A stretch of 64,000 nt of DNA from an uncultured Lachnospiraceae bacterium (GCA_947167155.1 CAMVHB010000001.1:1-64000); one strand, 5' to 3'; positions 7,095-16,627 are shown, counted from the stretch's first letter. Notes: generated by a model from the sequence alone, not told the origin. Numbers and translations are program-made.

Positions 7095-8492
7095 TCAGAC
7101 TCCGCAATTCCCCACTGTTCTAGGGAAAGGAAGCACATCCCTGATATTCTGGATGCCCGTAAGATACATTACCATCCTCTCAAAGCCGAGACCGAAGCCC
7201 GCGTGTCTTGTAGAGCCCCAGCGCCTCAGATCAAGATAGAATTCATAATCTTCCTTCTTCATTGAAAGCTCATTCATCCTGCTCTCCAGAAGAGAAAGAT
7301 CGTCCTCCCTCTGTGAACCGCCTATGATCTCGCCTATACCCGGAACAAGGCAGTCAACAGCAGCGACTGTCTTCTTGTCAGGATTCAGTTTCATATAGAA
7401 GGCCTTGATGTCCTTTGGATAATCAGTAACAAAGACGGGCTTTTTGAAAAGCTGCTCCGTAAGGAACCTCTCATGCTCTGTCTGAAGGTCAACTCCCCAG
7501 CTCACCTTGTAATCAAAGACATCATTTTTCTTTTCAAGTTCTTTTACAGCATCAGTATAGGTGATCCTGCCGAAGTCGGAAGATGCCACATGAGAAAGTC
7601 TTTCAACAAGTCCCTTGTCAATAAACTGATTGAAGAACTCCATCTCCTCCGGAGCTTCCTTCATCACGTAATCGATAATATATTTCAGCATATCCTCCGC
7701 AAGAGCCATGTCATCCGAAAGATCGGCAAACGCTATCTCCGGCTCTATCATCCAAAATTCTGCGGCGTGCCTGGCTGTATTTGAGTCCTCGGCCCTGAAG
7801 GTGGGACCGAAGGTATAGATCTTCCCGAAGGCCTGCGCAAAGGTCTCTCCGTTGAGCTGTCCCGATACCGTGAGGTTTGCGGACTTTCCAAAGAAATCCT
7901 GCGAAAAATCTATCGTCCCGTCATCCTTCAACGGTACATTCTTGAGGTCGAGAGTTGTGGCTCTGAACATCTCTCCCGCTCCCTCGGCATCAGATGATGT
8001 GATGATCGGAGTATGGACATATACAAAGTCCCTCTCCTGGAAAAATCTGTGTATCGCGTATGCTGCAAGTGACCTCACACGAAAGACCGCCTCAAAGGTA
8101 TTCGTCCTCGGACGAAGATGTGTAATGGTCCGAAGATATTCCATCGTGTGCCTTTTCGGCTGAAGGGGATATGAAGGATCTGAAGGTCCCTCCACTGTGA
8201 TCTCATCTGCCTGAAGCTCGAAGGGCTGCTTTGCCTCCGGGGTCATGGTGAGTATTCCCTTAGCATAGATCGCAGTCCCGACATTCAGATGTGCTGTCTC
8301 CTCAAAGTTCGAAAGAGTATCGTGATAAACAACCTGAAGCGGGGTGAAGAAGGTTCCGTCATTCAATACTATGAACCCGAAATTCTTTGAATCCCTGTTC
8401 GTTCTGATCCATCCGGCAACTGTTACTTCCTTGCCGGCGTACTTTTCAGTATTTTTGAATAGCTCCCTGATATCTGTCTTTTCTCTTGCCAT
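7095..8492 (-). CDS. asnS: Asparaginyl-tRNA synthetase
   Basis: This 465-residue class IIb synthetase charges tRNA-Asn. An N-terminal OB-fold anticodon-binding domain (about residues 15-105, [18 protein letters not shown]) precedes the catalytic core. The core has motif 2 ([20 protein letters not shown]) and motif 3 ([15 protein letters not shown]). It begins an apparent operon with asnA. A promoter at 8636-8664 gives a 5' leader of about 137 bases that folds into two hairpins, described separately. I saw no T-box consensus in it. The ribosome binding site before the ATG is weak (GGTAAAAG). Confidence 0.95.
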   Translation of the reverse strand: MAREKTDIRELFKNTEKYAGKEVTVAGWIRTNRDSKNFGFIVLNDGTFFTPLQVVYHDTLSNFEETAHLNVGTAIYAKGILTMTPEAKQPFELQADEITVEGPSDPSYPLQPKRHTMEYLRTITHLRPRTNTFEAVFRVRSLAAYAIHRFFQERDFVYVHTPIITSSDAEGAGEMFRATTLDLKNVPLKDDGTIDFSQDFFGKSANLTVSGQLNGETFAQAFGKIYTFGPTFRAEDSNTARHAAEFWMIEPEIAFADLSDDMALAEDMLKYIIDYVMKEAPEEMEFFNQFIDKGLVERLSHVASSDFGRITYTDAVKELEKKNDVFDYKVSWGVDLQTEHERFLTEQLFKKPVFVTDYPKDIKAFYMKLNPDKKTVAAVDCLVPGIGEIIGGSQREDDLSLLESRMNELSMKKEDYEFYLDLRRWGSTRHAGFGLGFERMVMYLTGIQNIRDVLPFPRTVGNCGV

Positions 8493-8532
8493 TTTCTTTT
8501 ACCAAAAAAATAAAACCCTTACCGAATCCGAT

Positions 8533-8621
8533 GACACAAGACTCAAACGTCGCTTCGCTCGTTTTCGTCAAGTGTCCCTGTACCGATTTCTCCAACTTCA
8601 CTGCGCTCAGTAAGAGAAATC
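8533..8621 (-). promoter_or_regulatory. Two tandem hairpins in the asnS leader
   Basis: In the minus-strand leader, GATTTCTC (8621-8614) pairs with GAGAAATC (8592-8585) around an inner ACTG-AGCG-CAGT stem. A second hairpin spans 8576-8533, with GACAC, GAC and AAACG paired with GTGTC, GTC and CGTTT around an AGCGAAG loop. The loops share an AGCG core. They could be a cis-acting leader or imperfect palindromic repeats of mobile origin. No second copy of either was seen elsewhere in the window. Confidence 0.5.
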
Positions 8622-8635
8622 AAGTGCGACAAGGT

Positions 8636-8664
8636 ATTCTATCGCAATAAGGCATAAAAAACAA
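8636..8664 (-). promoter_or_regulatory. asnS promoter
   Basis: TTGTTT (8664-8659) and TAGAAT (8641-8636) are 17 bases apart on the minus strand. The -35 box lies in the T-tract of the terminator for the GGDEF operon, so one operon ends where the next begins. Confidence 0.6.
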
Positions 8665-8688
8665 GCGCCCAAAGGAGGCGCCCTTCAA
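8655..8688 (-). terminator. Terminator of the cyclic-di-GMP operon
   Basis: GGGCGCCT pairs with GGGCGCTT (two G-T pairs at the base) across a CCTTT loop on the minus strand, followed by GTTTTTTATG. It overlaps the stop of the GGDEF gene and runs into the asnS promoter. Confidence 0.65.
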
Positions 8689-10397
8689 AGTCCCTCCTGC
8701 ATATCCTTCTTCATGCGGTACATTCTTTCATCCGCCAGAGAATAGATAAATTCTGCATACAATCTTCCTTTTGCTCTTTCCTCCCTCTCATCGCCCTTGA
8801 ATTCGGTCGATCGCGCTACGCCGTAGGCTGAGGAAAGAGGCGAGGGTATTCCTACGGAATTCTTATTTTCCTTCTCAGGAAGCTTCTTTAAGGCATCTTC
8901 AACAGCCTGTGCATTTCCACCCTCGGATATAACGCAGAACTCATCTCCGCCCATCCTGACACACTCCCCAACCCCGTCAAAGAGCTTTTCAATGACAGAA
9001 GCATAGCGCCTGATCAGCTCGTCACCCACCGAATGCCCGAAGGTATCGTTGGTCTTCTTCAAGCCATTTAAATCCATCGCTATGAGGATGAAATCATTAT
9101 CCTTATCTGCAGAGAGGACCTGAAATCTTTTCTCGCAATATGCCCTGTTAAAGAGTCCGGTCACAGGATCTGTATAAGCAGACTGCTTGAGACTCTCATT
9201 CTTGGCATCCTCGAGTACCAGTTCATAGTAATAAGAAAGCGTCGAAAGAAAGAGTATCATGATGAACAGCAGCGCCCCGAAGGGAAGGACTGAGCTTTCA
9301 AGGAAGGCCGTCGTCGGAAGCAGATATTTATGGACATTAAATCTGAGAAGATCCAGCGCACCGAAAATGAACAAGGTGAGAACCGCAATATTCAAAAGCC
9401 TTGCCGAATGCGTTTTCTCACTTTTTCCTCTGAATGCCGTGATAAGGAAGGTCACAAGCACCACGATACAAAGAATGTGGAAAATATTGAGCGTCTGGGA
9501 AATATGGATGACACCTATGAAATGAAGGCCTGTGGCAATAATATCAAAGGCAGCGGTCAAAGCCACATTCACCCAAAGCAATATCCTGTTCACCCTGTCA
9601 TCCCCGTTCCCCCTGATATTCAGCAGGAGAAGACAGAACGGGATAATAGCAGAAAAGAGAGTAATATACTCCATCTGGGTGGAATAGCCTATGTCAGATA
9701 TCAGTATCTGAGCGCTCTTTGTGGTCATCATGATCCACATCGAGATCAGCAGTGAAAAAAGCCCAACATAAAGCATGCGGATATAACGGTTCTTCCTGAA
9801 CATCATAAAGACACTGATCAGGGATATGATCGCGCCAAATGAGAACAGGAATACCCCTATGAAGAGGTTCCAGAACTGGCTTGATGAAAATTCCACATAA
9901 ACGCTGCCGGAATCATATACATAGATGGTCGGAATACCCGAAAAGGCATTATCTTCGCCGGGTATAAAGGTCACCCTGATGCGGCTGCCGCCGGGCGAGG
10001 CCGGAAGCTCCGCAAAATGATAGCCGCTTCCGATCATTTTCCCCTGACTGAGAAGGTCATGACCATAGGAATAGATGTTTTTTCCATTGACCTCTATATC
10101 TACAGCCGAAAGATAATTAAGAACCATTACGGTACTTTGCTCAGGAAGGTCTTGCGGAAGTACCCCTTCGATGGTTATCTCCTCGTTTTGCTTCAGCTGC
10201 CTGCCAAAGCTGAAGTCAGAAAGGCTAATATTATCATGCACATTCCCGTTTTCAGTGAGTTTCCACGGTCCGTTGAGACTGACGCCATTCTCTCCGCTCC
10301 AGGAGATTCCATGCAGAAAGTAAAGGACGGCTGCAAGTCCCATCAGTGCAAACATCAGGACTGTTATCGCATTAAAGAGGAGCTTGCTTTTGTTCAT
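8685..10397 (-). CDS. Membrane-bound GGDEF diguanylate cyclase (paralogue 1)
   Basis: This 570-residue protein should make cyclic di-GMP at the membrane. Order: an N-terminal membrane anchor (8-30), an extracytoplasmic beta-rich sensor domain (about 35-170) that starts LNGPWKL and contains SGYHFAELPA, a block of seven or so membrane helices (about 175-395) as in 7TMR-DISM sensors, then a GGDEF domain with an intact GGDEF at 483-487. The RxxD inhibitory site normally five residues upstream of GGDEF is absent, so product feedback is not expected there. Its start overlaps the stop of the upstream cyclase by one base (TGATG). The upstream protein is clearly a tandem duplicate. Confidence 0.9.
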   Translation of the reverse strand: MNKSKLLFNAITVLMFALMGLAAVLYFLHGISWSGENGVSLNGPWKLTENGNVHDNISLSDFSFGRQLKQNEEITIEGVLPQDLPEQSTVMVLNYLSAVDIEVNGKNIYSYGHDLLSQGKMIGSGYHFAELPASPGGSRIRVTFIPGEDNAFSGIPTIYVYDSGSVYVEFSSSQFWNLFIGVFLFSFGAIISLISVFMMFRKNRYIRMLYVGLFSLLISMWIMMTTKSAQILISDIGYSTQMEYITLFSAIIPFCLLLLNIRGNGDDRVNRILLWVNVALTAAFDIIATGLHFIGVIHISQTLNIFHILCIVVLVTFLITAFRGKSEKTHSARLLNIAVLTLFIFGALDLLRFNVHKYLLPTTAFLESSVLPFGALLFIMILFLSTLSYYYELVLEDAKNESLKQSAYTDPVTGLFNRAYCEKRFQVLSADKDNDFILIAMDLNGLKKTNDTFGHSVGDELIRRYASVIEKLFDGVGECVRMGGDEFCVISEGGNAQAVEDALKKLPEKENKNSVGIPSPLSSAYGVARSTEFKGDEREERAKGRLYAEFIYSLADERMYRMKKDMQEGL

Positions 10398-12076
10398 CAG
10401 TCTCTCCCCCTTCCTGTACGCGATTTCATCTCATACATTCTCTTGTCTGAAAGCCTCAGCACCTCTTCAGATTTCGGTTCTTCAAATTCCGTGCTGAGGG
10501 ATGCCCCAAAGGAGCAGTCTATCCTGTAGGATTCATTCTCAGAAGCCTCCTTTTCAAGTGAAACCAGCCTTCTCATGGAGGCTGAGGCTGTTTCAATATT
10601 GTCATTTTTAAGGACTGCTATAAACTCATCCCCACCCATTCTGAAAAGCTCCGCGGTATCCTTAAATACCTCCGTGAGCAGCTTTGAAAATGTGAGTATC
10701 ATGGAATCACCGGTCTCATGACCATAACGGTCGTTCACTTTCTTCAGACCGTTTAAGTCAAAGCTGAGAATGAGATAAGGATCCTTTGAAGAGTCAAGCT
10801 CCTCAAGAACAAGATTTGCCTTCTTCCTGTTCGAGAGGCCCGTCATTGAATCAACCGACGCAAGGCTCTTTAAGACAAGAACCTCCTGCTCATCGAGAGT
10901 TCTTCTATAGATGCCACTCATATAGCTTGTGAGCATTCCGACAACAAAGATGAGAATGCCGACCGTAAAAAGATCCATCTTCAAGAAAAATGCTCCGGGG
11001 AATATGGTTCTAATGTCCTTCCTCAGCATCTCGTAAGCCCCGGTTCCCACAAGGATAATGAGGGATATCTCAAATATCCTGTCGGAAACAAGTCTCCTCT
11101 TCTTCGGGATCCTCGTAAAGATAATGGCGGCAATACCCACGGATACCACCATTATGTCAAATACCCTTCTCACTCTCGGAAGATGCATCACATTGGTGAA
11201 GAAGAACAGCATCACTGTGAGGAAGAAGACCATGCAGACCAGAAGAAGTATCCGAAGCACACTCTTCCTGGCACGCGAGATATCCTGCCTCGAGGAGAGA
11301 ATGAGGATCAAAAATACCATAGGAGCTGAATAAAGGAGCGAAAACTCAAGTATCGAATTTACTGTGATCGAAAGACCTATGATCTCGGGAAACTTCTGAG
11401 AACAAAGCCCCCACGAGGCGGCTACTACAGAAAAGAGTCCAAGTCCCGTAAGCTCAAGATAATCCCTGTTTACAGAGACAAATGCAAGACTCACTATCAG
11501 GAGCACAATGCCAAGCAGCAGAAGGAAAAGGTCTATGAACAGAACCCCGGCGGTTTCGGAGACAAATTTTCTGAACATATCTATTCCAGCCGTGAGCTCT
11601 ATATCAGGTCTTGCGTTTGAAACAAAGCTCTCGGCAAATGTCACTGTGATCGCGATATCCTTGCCTGCAGCGTCTGCCGGAAGTTCCACAAAATGATAGC
11701 CGCTCCCGACCGGTCTCCCCCGCATAAAACTTTCGCGGCCGTATTCATATACACTTCTACCATCGACTTCTACCTCAACTACCGCATTGTCGGCAAAGAT
11801 ACGAAGTCCCGCATGGGGAGGGATATCAGAGGGAAGTGTGTTGTAGAGCCTTATTATCTTTCCTCTTTCAAACATCCTGCCGAGAGAAAAATCATTGAGT
11901 GAGACATTACTCTCGGAAGATCCCTCAAGTTCAACATTCCAGCCCCCTGATATGTCATAGGTCTTCACAGCCTGAGGCTCCAGCCCCGCCTTTCTTATCA
12001 GTGCGATGAGACACAATGCTATCACGACAAGAGAAAGGATGAATATTATGATCTTTTTCGGAGTGAAAGTCTTCAA
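10397..12076 (-). CDS. Membrane-bound GGDEF diguanylate cyclase (paralogue 2)
   Basis: This 559-residue protein has the same plan as its downstream neighbour: an anchor (10-28), an extracytoplasmic sensor (about 38-170, with SGYHFVELPA), a multi-helix membrane block (about 178-385) and a GGDEF domain with GGDEF at 481-485. The shared DFSxGR and GSGYHFxELPA signatures in the sensor show tandem duplication, though the sensors have diverged enough to see different ligands. No RxxD I-site precedes GGDEF. It lies 25 bases downstream of the GGDEF-EAL gene. Confidence 0.9.
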   Translation of the reverse strand: MKTFTPKKIIIFILSLVVIALCLIALIRKAGLEPQAVKTYDISGGWNVELEGSSESNVSLNDFSLGRMFERGKIIRLYNTLPSDIPPHAGLRIFADNAVVEVEVDGRSVYEYGRESFMRGRPVGSGYHFVELPADAAGKDIAITVTFAESFVSNARPDIELTAGIDMFRKFVSETAGVLFIDLFLLLLGIVLLIVSLAFVSVNRDYLELTGLGLFSVVAASWGLCSQKFPEIIGLSITVNSILEFSLLYSAPMVFLILILSSRQDISRARKSVLRILLLVCMVFFLTVMLFFFTNVMHLPRVRRVFDIMVVSVGIAAIIFTRIPKKRRLVSDRIFEISLIILVGTGAYEMLRKDIRTIFPGAFFLKMDLFTVGILIFVVGMLTSYMSGIYRRTLDEQEVLVLKSLASVDSMTGLSNRKKANLVLEELDSSKDPYLILSFDLNGLKKVNDRYGHETGDSMILTFSKLLTEVFKDTAELFRMGGDEFIAVLKNDNIETASASMRRLVSLEKEASENESYRIDCSFGASLSTEFEEPKSEEVLRLSDKRMYEMKSRTGRGRD

Positions 12077-12101
12077 GTCTCTTTTTCACCTTTCGAGAAA
12101 A

Positions 12102-14729
12102 TCAGTCAACATACTTTTCTTCAAACTGTTCCCTGGTAAGCGGCTTGTCGAAGAGATATCCCTGTATCATATCTATCTTCATGCCGACAAGAGCCTTCTC
12201 TTGGGAATCCTTCTCAACGCCTTCCACGACAACATCCATATTGATGGTGTCTGCCAGGTCTGAGACTGTCTTTACAAAGGCGTCAGAAAAATTGTCCTTC
12301 CCAACATCATCCGCAAAGGATTTGTCGATCTTTATGAGATCCATCGGCATATCCCGAAGCCTTGCAAGTGAGGAATAGCCTGTACCGAAATCATCAAGTG
12401 CAAGTCTTACTCCAAGAGCCTTGATGTCATTAAGTATCTTTTTCATCTTGGGCATATCGTTTGCCGCCAATGACTCCGTAACCTCAAGCGTGAGATTTTC
12501 GGGCGAAAGTCCGGAGAAATTCAAGGCATTCTTTACGGTCTCAACGATATTCTTCTGTAGAAGCTGGACTATGGACAGATTCACGCTGACCTTGTAATCC
12601 GGATGCCCAAAATCATTCCAATAACGGCATCTCTTGCAGGCCTCTATGAGAACGTGTTCTCCTATGGGAACAATGAGGCCGAGATTCTCTGCGATAGGTA
12701 TGAATTCATCTGGATAGACGAAGCCAAGTTCCTCTGACTGCCAGCGGACAAGTGCCTCCGCGCCGCAGCAGACGGGTTCATTCTTTGAGACGTTGATAAG
12801 TGGCTGATAATAAACAAGAAATTCCTTACAGCCGCGCTCAACCGCGCCCCTCATGGAACGCTCAAGATCAAGGCGTCTTGTGAGAACCTTCGGATCTGAA
12901 TGACTGTAGTACTCAACTACATTCTTCCCCTTCTGCTTTGCCATCCGAAGGGAAAGATCCGCCCTTTGAGTAAGCTGATCAGTCTTCGTCCCGTCCTTCG
13001 GGAAAAGGCAGACCCCTATACATATGGTACAGTAATATTCATTTGTCTCAAGCTGCCAGGGCTTGGAGAAGCGATTCGAAATGGCCTCTATCAGCCTCTC
13101 CCTCACTTCATGATGTTTTGCCGGGAGCAGCACTGCAAACTCATCTCCTCCGATCCTGTAGCAGTGCGCTTTTTTTCCGCAGATCACGCGAAGCGCCTCT
13201 GAAGCCTCCTTCAAAAGGAAATCTCCGACATGATGCCCGAGGCCCTCATTTATTCCCCTGAAATCATCAAGGTCCATATAGAGAAGGGTTCCTTCCTCAC
13301 CGCTTCTCACAGCCTCCCTTATCTCCTGAGTGAAATCCATCTCAAAGCGCATCCTGTTTGAAAGCCCTGTGAGAAAATCGGTGCTTGCCTGCTCCTCTAT
13401 CTTGTTCTGATATTCCTTCAGTCTCGTGATGTCATAGAAGGTACTCATCACGACATCGCTACCGTCTACCCAGCGTATATTTGAGGATGAAAGATCATAT
13501 GTCTTTGCCGAATTTACCGCATAATAGTTTCTTTCATCATCCCCAAATATCCCGTTCTGCTTAAAAAGAGTATCACAGACATTTGACCTGTCACCTTCAT
13601 CGGAAAACATTTTCTGGAAAGTGCCGTTTTCGTAAAGAAATTTCTTTCTTCCGGGATCAAATACGGCAATTCCGCAGCCTGTGTTCTCAAGGATACAGTC
13701 AAGAGCTGCATATGAACTTGCAAGTGAATTCTTTGTAACCCTCTTTACAAGAATGGTCGATATCACACGCCGCACATCATCGGAGAAGCGTATATCCTCG
13801 ATCGACCACTGCCTCTTCGGATCGGAAGCCACAAAAGAAAGATACATGGAAACCTCGCCGTTGATCGATATCGGGAGGAACATTCCTGCAGTGATCTCAT
13901 ATTTTTCGAAAAAGGCCTTGAAGGCAGGTGGAAGCGAGGAATCAGAAGAAATGGTATAAGGTCTGTCTGTAAGGAAGGGAAGAAGCTCTGCCTTCGCCCC
14001 AATATAGTCGGGAGAAAGAGCCGGAAACCCCTCATTCTTCCATTCACATATGATATCGCAGTACTGCCTGTCAGAAGATAATCTCACCAGGAAGGCGTCA
14101 GATACATCCAGAAACTCTCCGGCCTCCTTCAGTATCTCGTCGCATACATTAATGAAGTCACCCTCCTCCTCAAGCATCTTCAGAATGTCAGTCATCACTT
14201 CATTTCGCTTCAAAAGCTCTTCAAGCCTTCCGCCGGCCTGGATCGTCTCATTTAATGTGTTGGAAAGATTGATGTTTTCGAGCCTCTGGGAAAAATAATA
14301 ATCTATAAAGCTCTTCAGAAGTTCTACAGAGGAGTCAAATGATTCAATATTGGTAAGGCGGAGCGTCTTTTTCACCTGCTCGTCATCCTGTACATGCTCT
14401 CCCGCAATACCGGTCATTATGAATACAGCCTGAACCAAATGGTTTGAATTCTTCGCGGCTATGGCACGAACCTCTACAAAGGGTGCAAAAGCCTCTCCTT
14501 CTATAACCTCTTCAACAGGATTTTTTGCAAAGGCGTTCATAAGGAGCTTCACGTTTTCGGCGGGAACATATTTTTTCAGAAGCGCCTCTTCATCTGATGA
14601 GCCCGGGAAGGCAAAAACAGGTCTTGACGAGGCATCATAGGCACGAACATATACGTGATTTGCCCTCGAAAAAGTTTGAAGAAAGCTTTCCAGCCCTCCG
14701 TCCTTGGGATATACAGAAGCAAGATCCAT
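12102..14729 (-). CDS. Cytosolic GAF-PAS-GGDEF-EAL cyclic-di-GMP protein
   Basis: This 875-residue protein has no membrane segment. An N-terminal sensory region (1-140) is followed by a coiled linker, a GAF-like domain (about 180-335), a PAS-like domain (about 340-440), GGDEF (527-531) and EAL (658-660). The phosphodiesterase residues all appear present: EALVRW, VSVNLS, LEVTES, LALDDFGTGYSSL, KIDKSF, VVEGVE and QGYLF. Both activities could therefore be real. It has no I-site before GGDEF. GGAGG lies seven bases before the ATG. It is the first gene of the three-gene operon and may set the balance for the two membrane cyclases. Confidence 0.9.
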   Translation of the reverse strand: MDLASVYPKDGGLESFLQTFSRANHVYVRAYDASSRPVFAFPGSSDEEALLKKYVPAENVKLLMNAFAKNPVEEVIEGEAFAPFVEVRAIAAKNSNHLVQAVFIMTGIAGEHVQDDEQVKKTLRLTNIESFDSSVELLKSFIDYYFSQRLENINLSNTLNETIQAGGRLEELLKRNEVMTDILKMLEEEGDFINVCDEILKEAGEFLDVSDAFLVRLSSDRQYCDIICEWKNEGFPALSPDYIGAKAELLPFLTDRPYTISSDSSLPPAFKAFFEKYEITAGMFLPISINGEVSMYLSFVASDPKRQWSIEDIRFSDDVRRVISTILVKRVTKNSLASSYAALDCILENTGCGIAVFDPGRKKFLYENGTFQKMFSDEGDRSNVCDTLFKQNGIFGDDERNYYAVNSAKTYDLSSSNIRWVDGSDVVMSTFYDITRLKEYQNKIEEQASTDFLTGLSNRMRFEMDFTQEIREAVRSGEEGTLLYMDLDDFRGINEGLGHHVGDFLLKEASEALRVICGKKAHCYRIGGDEFAVLLPAKHHEVRERLIEAISNRFSKPWQLETNEYYCTICIGVCLFPKDGTKTDQLTQRADLSLRMAKQKGKNVVEYYSHSDPKVLTRRLDLERSMRGAVERGCKEFLVYYQPLINVSKNEPVCCGAEALVRWQSEELGFVYPDEFIPIAENLGLIVPIGEHVLIEACKRCRYWNDFGHPDYKVSVNLSIVQLLQKNIVETVKNALNFSGLSPENLTLEVTESLAANDMPKMKKILNDIKALGVRLALDDFGTGYSSLARLRDMPMDLIKIDKSFADDVGKDNFSDAFVKTVSDLADTINMDVVVEGVEKDSQEKALVGMKIDMIQGYLFDKPLTREQFEEKYVD

Positions 14730-14834
14730 TAATTTCCTCCGAAATCATATTTCAACACATTATGATAACAATTTTCAGTAAAAAATGCATTAAAAATGTG
14801 GGTCTTCTGTACACGACTTTTGTAAAAACTCACA

Positions 14835-14864
14835 TTGCCAAAAAGGCTGCGGCGCGGATATAAT
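14835..14864 (+). promoter_or_regulatory. Promoter of the candidate small RNA
   Basis: TTGCCA (14835-14840) and a perfect TATAAT (14859-14864) are 18 bases apart on the plus strand. No gene follows. The expected transcript start near 14871 leads straight into a hairpin and then the terminator at 14939-14971. Confidence 0.6.
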
Positions 14865-14870
14865 GAACGA

Positions 14871-14971
14871 GCATTAAGAAATACACCCCCCTTTAAGTAT
14901 TTCTTAACGTTTTCCCCTTTATATTTTTAACCCCCCTTTAAAAAAAGACATCCTTAGCGGATGTCTTTTTT
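14871..14971 (+). ncRNA. Candidate C-rich small RNA of about 100 nt
   Basis: Between a good plus-strand promoter and a strong intrinsic terminator lies a non-coding stretch of about 100 bases. A 5' hairpin pairs TTAAGAAATAC (14874-14884) with GTATTTCTTAA (14897-14907). Three C-rich motifs are predicted to be single-stranded: CCCCCCTTTAA in the hairpin loop (14886-14896), CCCCTTT (14914-14920) and CCCCCCTTTA (14931-14940). Such motifs could pair with G-rich ribosome binding sites, as C-rich sRNAs do in other Firmicutes. No useful open reading frame is visible. Expression and function are inference. Confidence 0.5.
14939..14971. terminator. Bidirectional terminator
   Basis: GACATCC (14947-14953) and GGATGTC (14959-14965) form a stem extended by A/T runs on both sides, so it works in both directions. 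It ends the flavin reductase transcript (minus) and the candidate small RNA (plus). Confidence 0.85.
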
Positions 14972-14986
14972 CATTTTCGTATTCTT

Positions 14987-15493
14987 TCATCTTGCAAGCA
15001 ATTCCACGATCTCTCCCAAATACATAGTGTGAAGATCCTTTGTCTTATAAAACCGATCCTCCACCCCTTTGTCCACTACATTTTCAAGAGTAATGGGAAG
15101 CGAATACATCTTTTTGCAGATAACAATGAAATTCCCCTCATCTATGAACGGAACTCCCTTGTAATCGTTGAGCGTAAGCCTTGAATTCCTGATCTTGTCC
15201 TCATCTCTTCCCGATACCTGTCCCAGATACTTCAGAGTCCTTCGATACTTGTCATCAAGAAAGGACACTGAAAAACTCTCACCCTTATCAAGAAGCTCTT
15301 TTGTGAAGCGGCTTTCCCTTACATAAACAGTCGCCACCGGTTTGTCCCAGAGCATACCTACCCCTCCCCATGAGATGGTCATGGAATTGATCTTTTCATC
15401 AGCTTTTACGGTAAGTGCTCCCCAATTGTCACCAAATCTCACAAACGGGTTGAACTCTATCTCCTTGATAGGATATGGCTGAAATGCATGCAT
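14987..15493 (-). CDS. Flavin reductase family protein (flavoredoxin-like)
   Basis: This 168-residue protein belongs to the FMN-binding split-barrel flavin reductase/flavoredoxin family. The N-terminal NPFVRFGDNWGALTVK and INSMTISWGG (where the family contacts flavin) and the central ESRFTKELLDKGESFSVSF match. It probably binds FMN and reduces flavin or passes electrons to a partner oxidoreductase; the partner cannot be seen here. GGAGGAAG precedes the ATG. It stands alone between ilvE and its own terminator. Confidence 0.85.
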   Translation of the reverse strand: MHAFQPYPIKEIEFNPFVRFGDNWGALTVKADEKINSMTISWGGVGMLWDKPVATVYVRESRFTKELLDKGESFSVSFLDDKYRRTLKYLGQVSGRDEDKIRNSRLTLNDYKGVPFIDEGNFIVICKKMYSLPITLENVVDKGVEDRFYKTKDLHTMYLGEIVELLAR

Positions 15494-15559
15494 AGGCTTC
15501 CTCCTCTAATATGTACTGCCCCCCAAATAACAGATTGATTCCTTGAAAGTCCTTTCCTC

Positions 15560-16627
15560 TCAGCAGACCTCGACCGTCCATCCGTACTTGTCCGGAAGCC
15601 GGCCCCACTGGATGCCTGTAAGGGTGTCGTAAAGCTTCTGGGTAAGCTCGCCTGTCTTCATATCGTTGATGGTGATGACATCATCCTTGAATTTGAGCTT
15701 TCCTACGGGGCTTATGACCGCGGCAGTACCTGTCCCGAAGACCTCCTCAAGCTTTCCTTCATGACCGAAGCGCATGAGGTCTTCTGCCTTGAGATGGGTC
15801 TCATTCACCTTGTAGCCCCAGTCCCTAAGGATATGGAGCATCGAATCCCTGGTGACGCCGGGAAGTACCGTTCCCTCATCTATAGGAGCTGTGTAGATCT
15901 CCCCGTCTATCTTGAACATAATATTCATGGAGCCAACCTCTTCAACATAAGTTCTTGTAGCGCCGTCGAGCCAGAGCACCTGATCATAGCCCTCTTTCTC
16001 TGCCTTGACCTGCCCGGCTATGGAACCTGCATAGTTCCCGCCGCACTTTGTGAATCCGGTCCCGCCCTGAACGGCACGGACAAGCTCATCCTCGATCATT
16101 ATCTTTACGGGATTGAGACCTTCTGCGTAATACATGCCGACAGGGCTCAAGATCACGAGGAATCTGTAATTCGTAGCCATATGCACCCCAAGCGCTGCCT
16201 CAGTCGCGAAAACGAAGGGTCTTATATAGAGGGAAGTGTTGGGAAGCGTGGGCACCCAGTCCTTTTCCTTTTCCACCAGTGCCTTGATGGCATCAACGAA
16301 GATATCCACGGGAACCTTCGGCATGCAGAGTCTCTCATTTGAGTTCTGCATCCTCTTTGCATTCATTTCGGGACGGAAAAGCTGTATCTTTCCATCCTCC
16401 CTCCTGTAGGCCTTGAGCCCTTCAAAGGTCTCCTGAGCGTAGTGCAATACAACACACGCGGGATCGAACTGTATCGGGCCATAGGGAACGATCCTCGCAT
16501 CATGCCACTCATGCTCCCTGTCCCAGTCCATCTCGAACATATAGTCCGTAAAATACTTTCCAAAACCAAGCTTGTTCCAGTCCGGCTTCTCCTTAAGATC
16601 CTTTCTTTCAACAAAACGGATGTCCAT
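15560..16627 (-). CDS. ilvE: Branched-chain amino acid aminotransferase
   Basis: This 355-residue class IV PLP-dependent aminotransferase interconverts Leu, Ile and Val with their 2-oxo acids using glutamate. YAQETFEGLKAYRREDG, RPEMNAKRM, FTKCGGNYAGS and QVLWLDG are signatures of the larger (BCAT2-type) branch. The PLP lysine should be Lys194 in FTKCGGNYA. The ATG at 16627 is chosen because GGAGGAAAAG lies just upstream; an earlier in-frame start at 16666 adds 13 unconserved residues. It is transcribed alone from the promoter at 16684-16712. Confidence 0.93.
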   Translation of the reverse strand: MDIRFVERKDLKEKPDWNKLGFGKYFTDYMFEMDWDREHEWHDARIVPYGPIQFDPACVVLHYAQETFEGLKAYRREDGKIQLFRPEMNAKRMQNSNERLCMPKVPVDIFVDAIKALVEKEKDWVPTLPNTSLYIRPFVFATEAALGVHMATNYRFLVILSPVGMYYAEGLNPVKIMIEDELVRAVQGGTGFTKCGGNYAGSIAGQVKAEKEGYDQVLWLDGATRTYVEEVGSMNIMFKIDGEIYTAPIDEGTVLPGVTRDSMLHILRDWGYKVNETHLKAEDLMRFGHEGKLEEVFGTGTAAVISPVGKLKFKDDVITINDMKTGELTQKLYDTLTGIQWGRLPDKYGWTVEVC

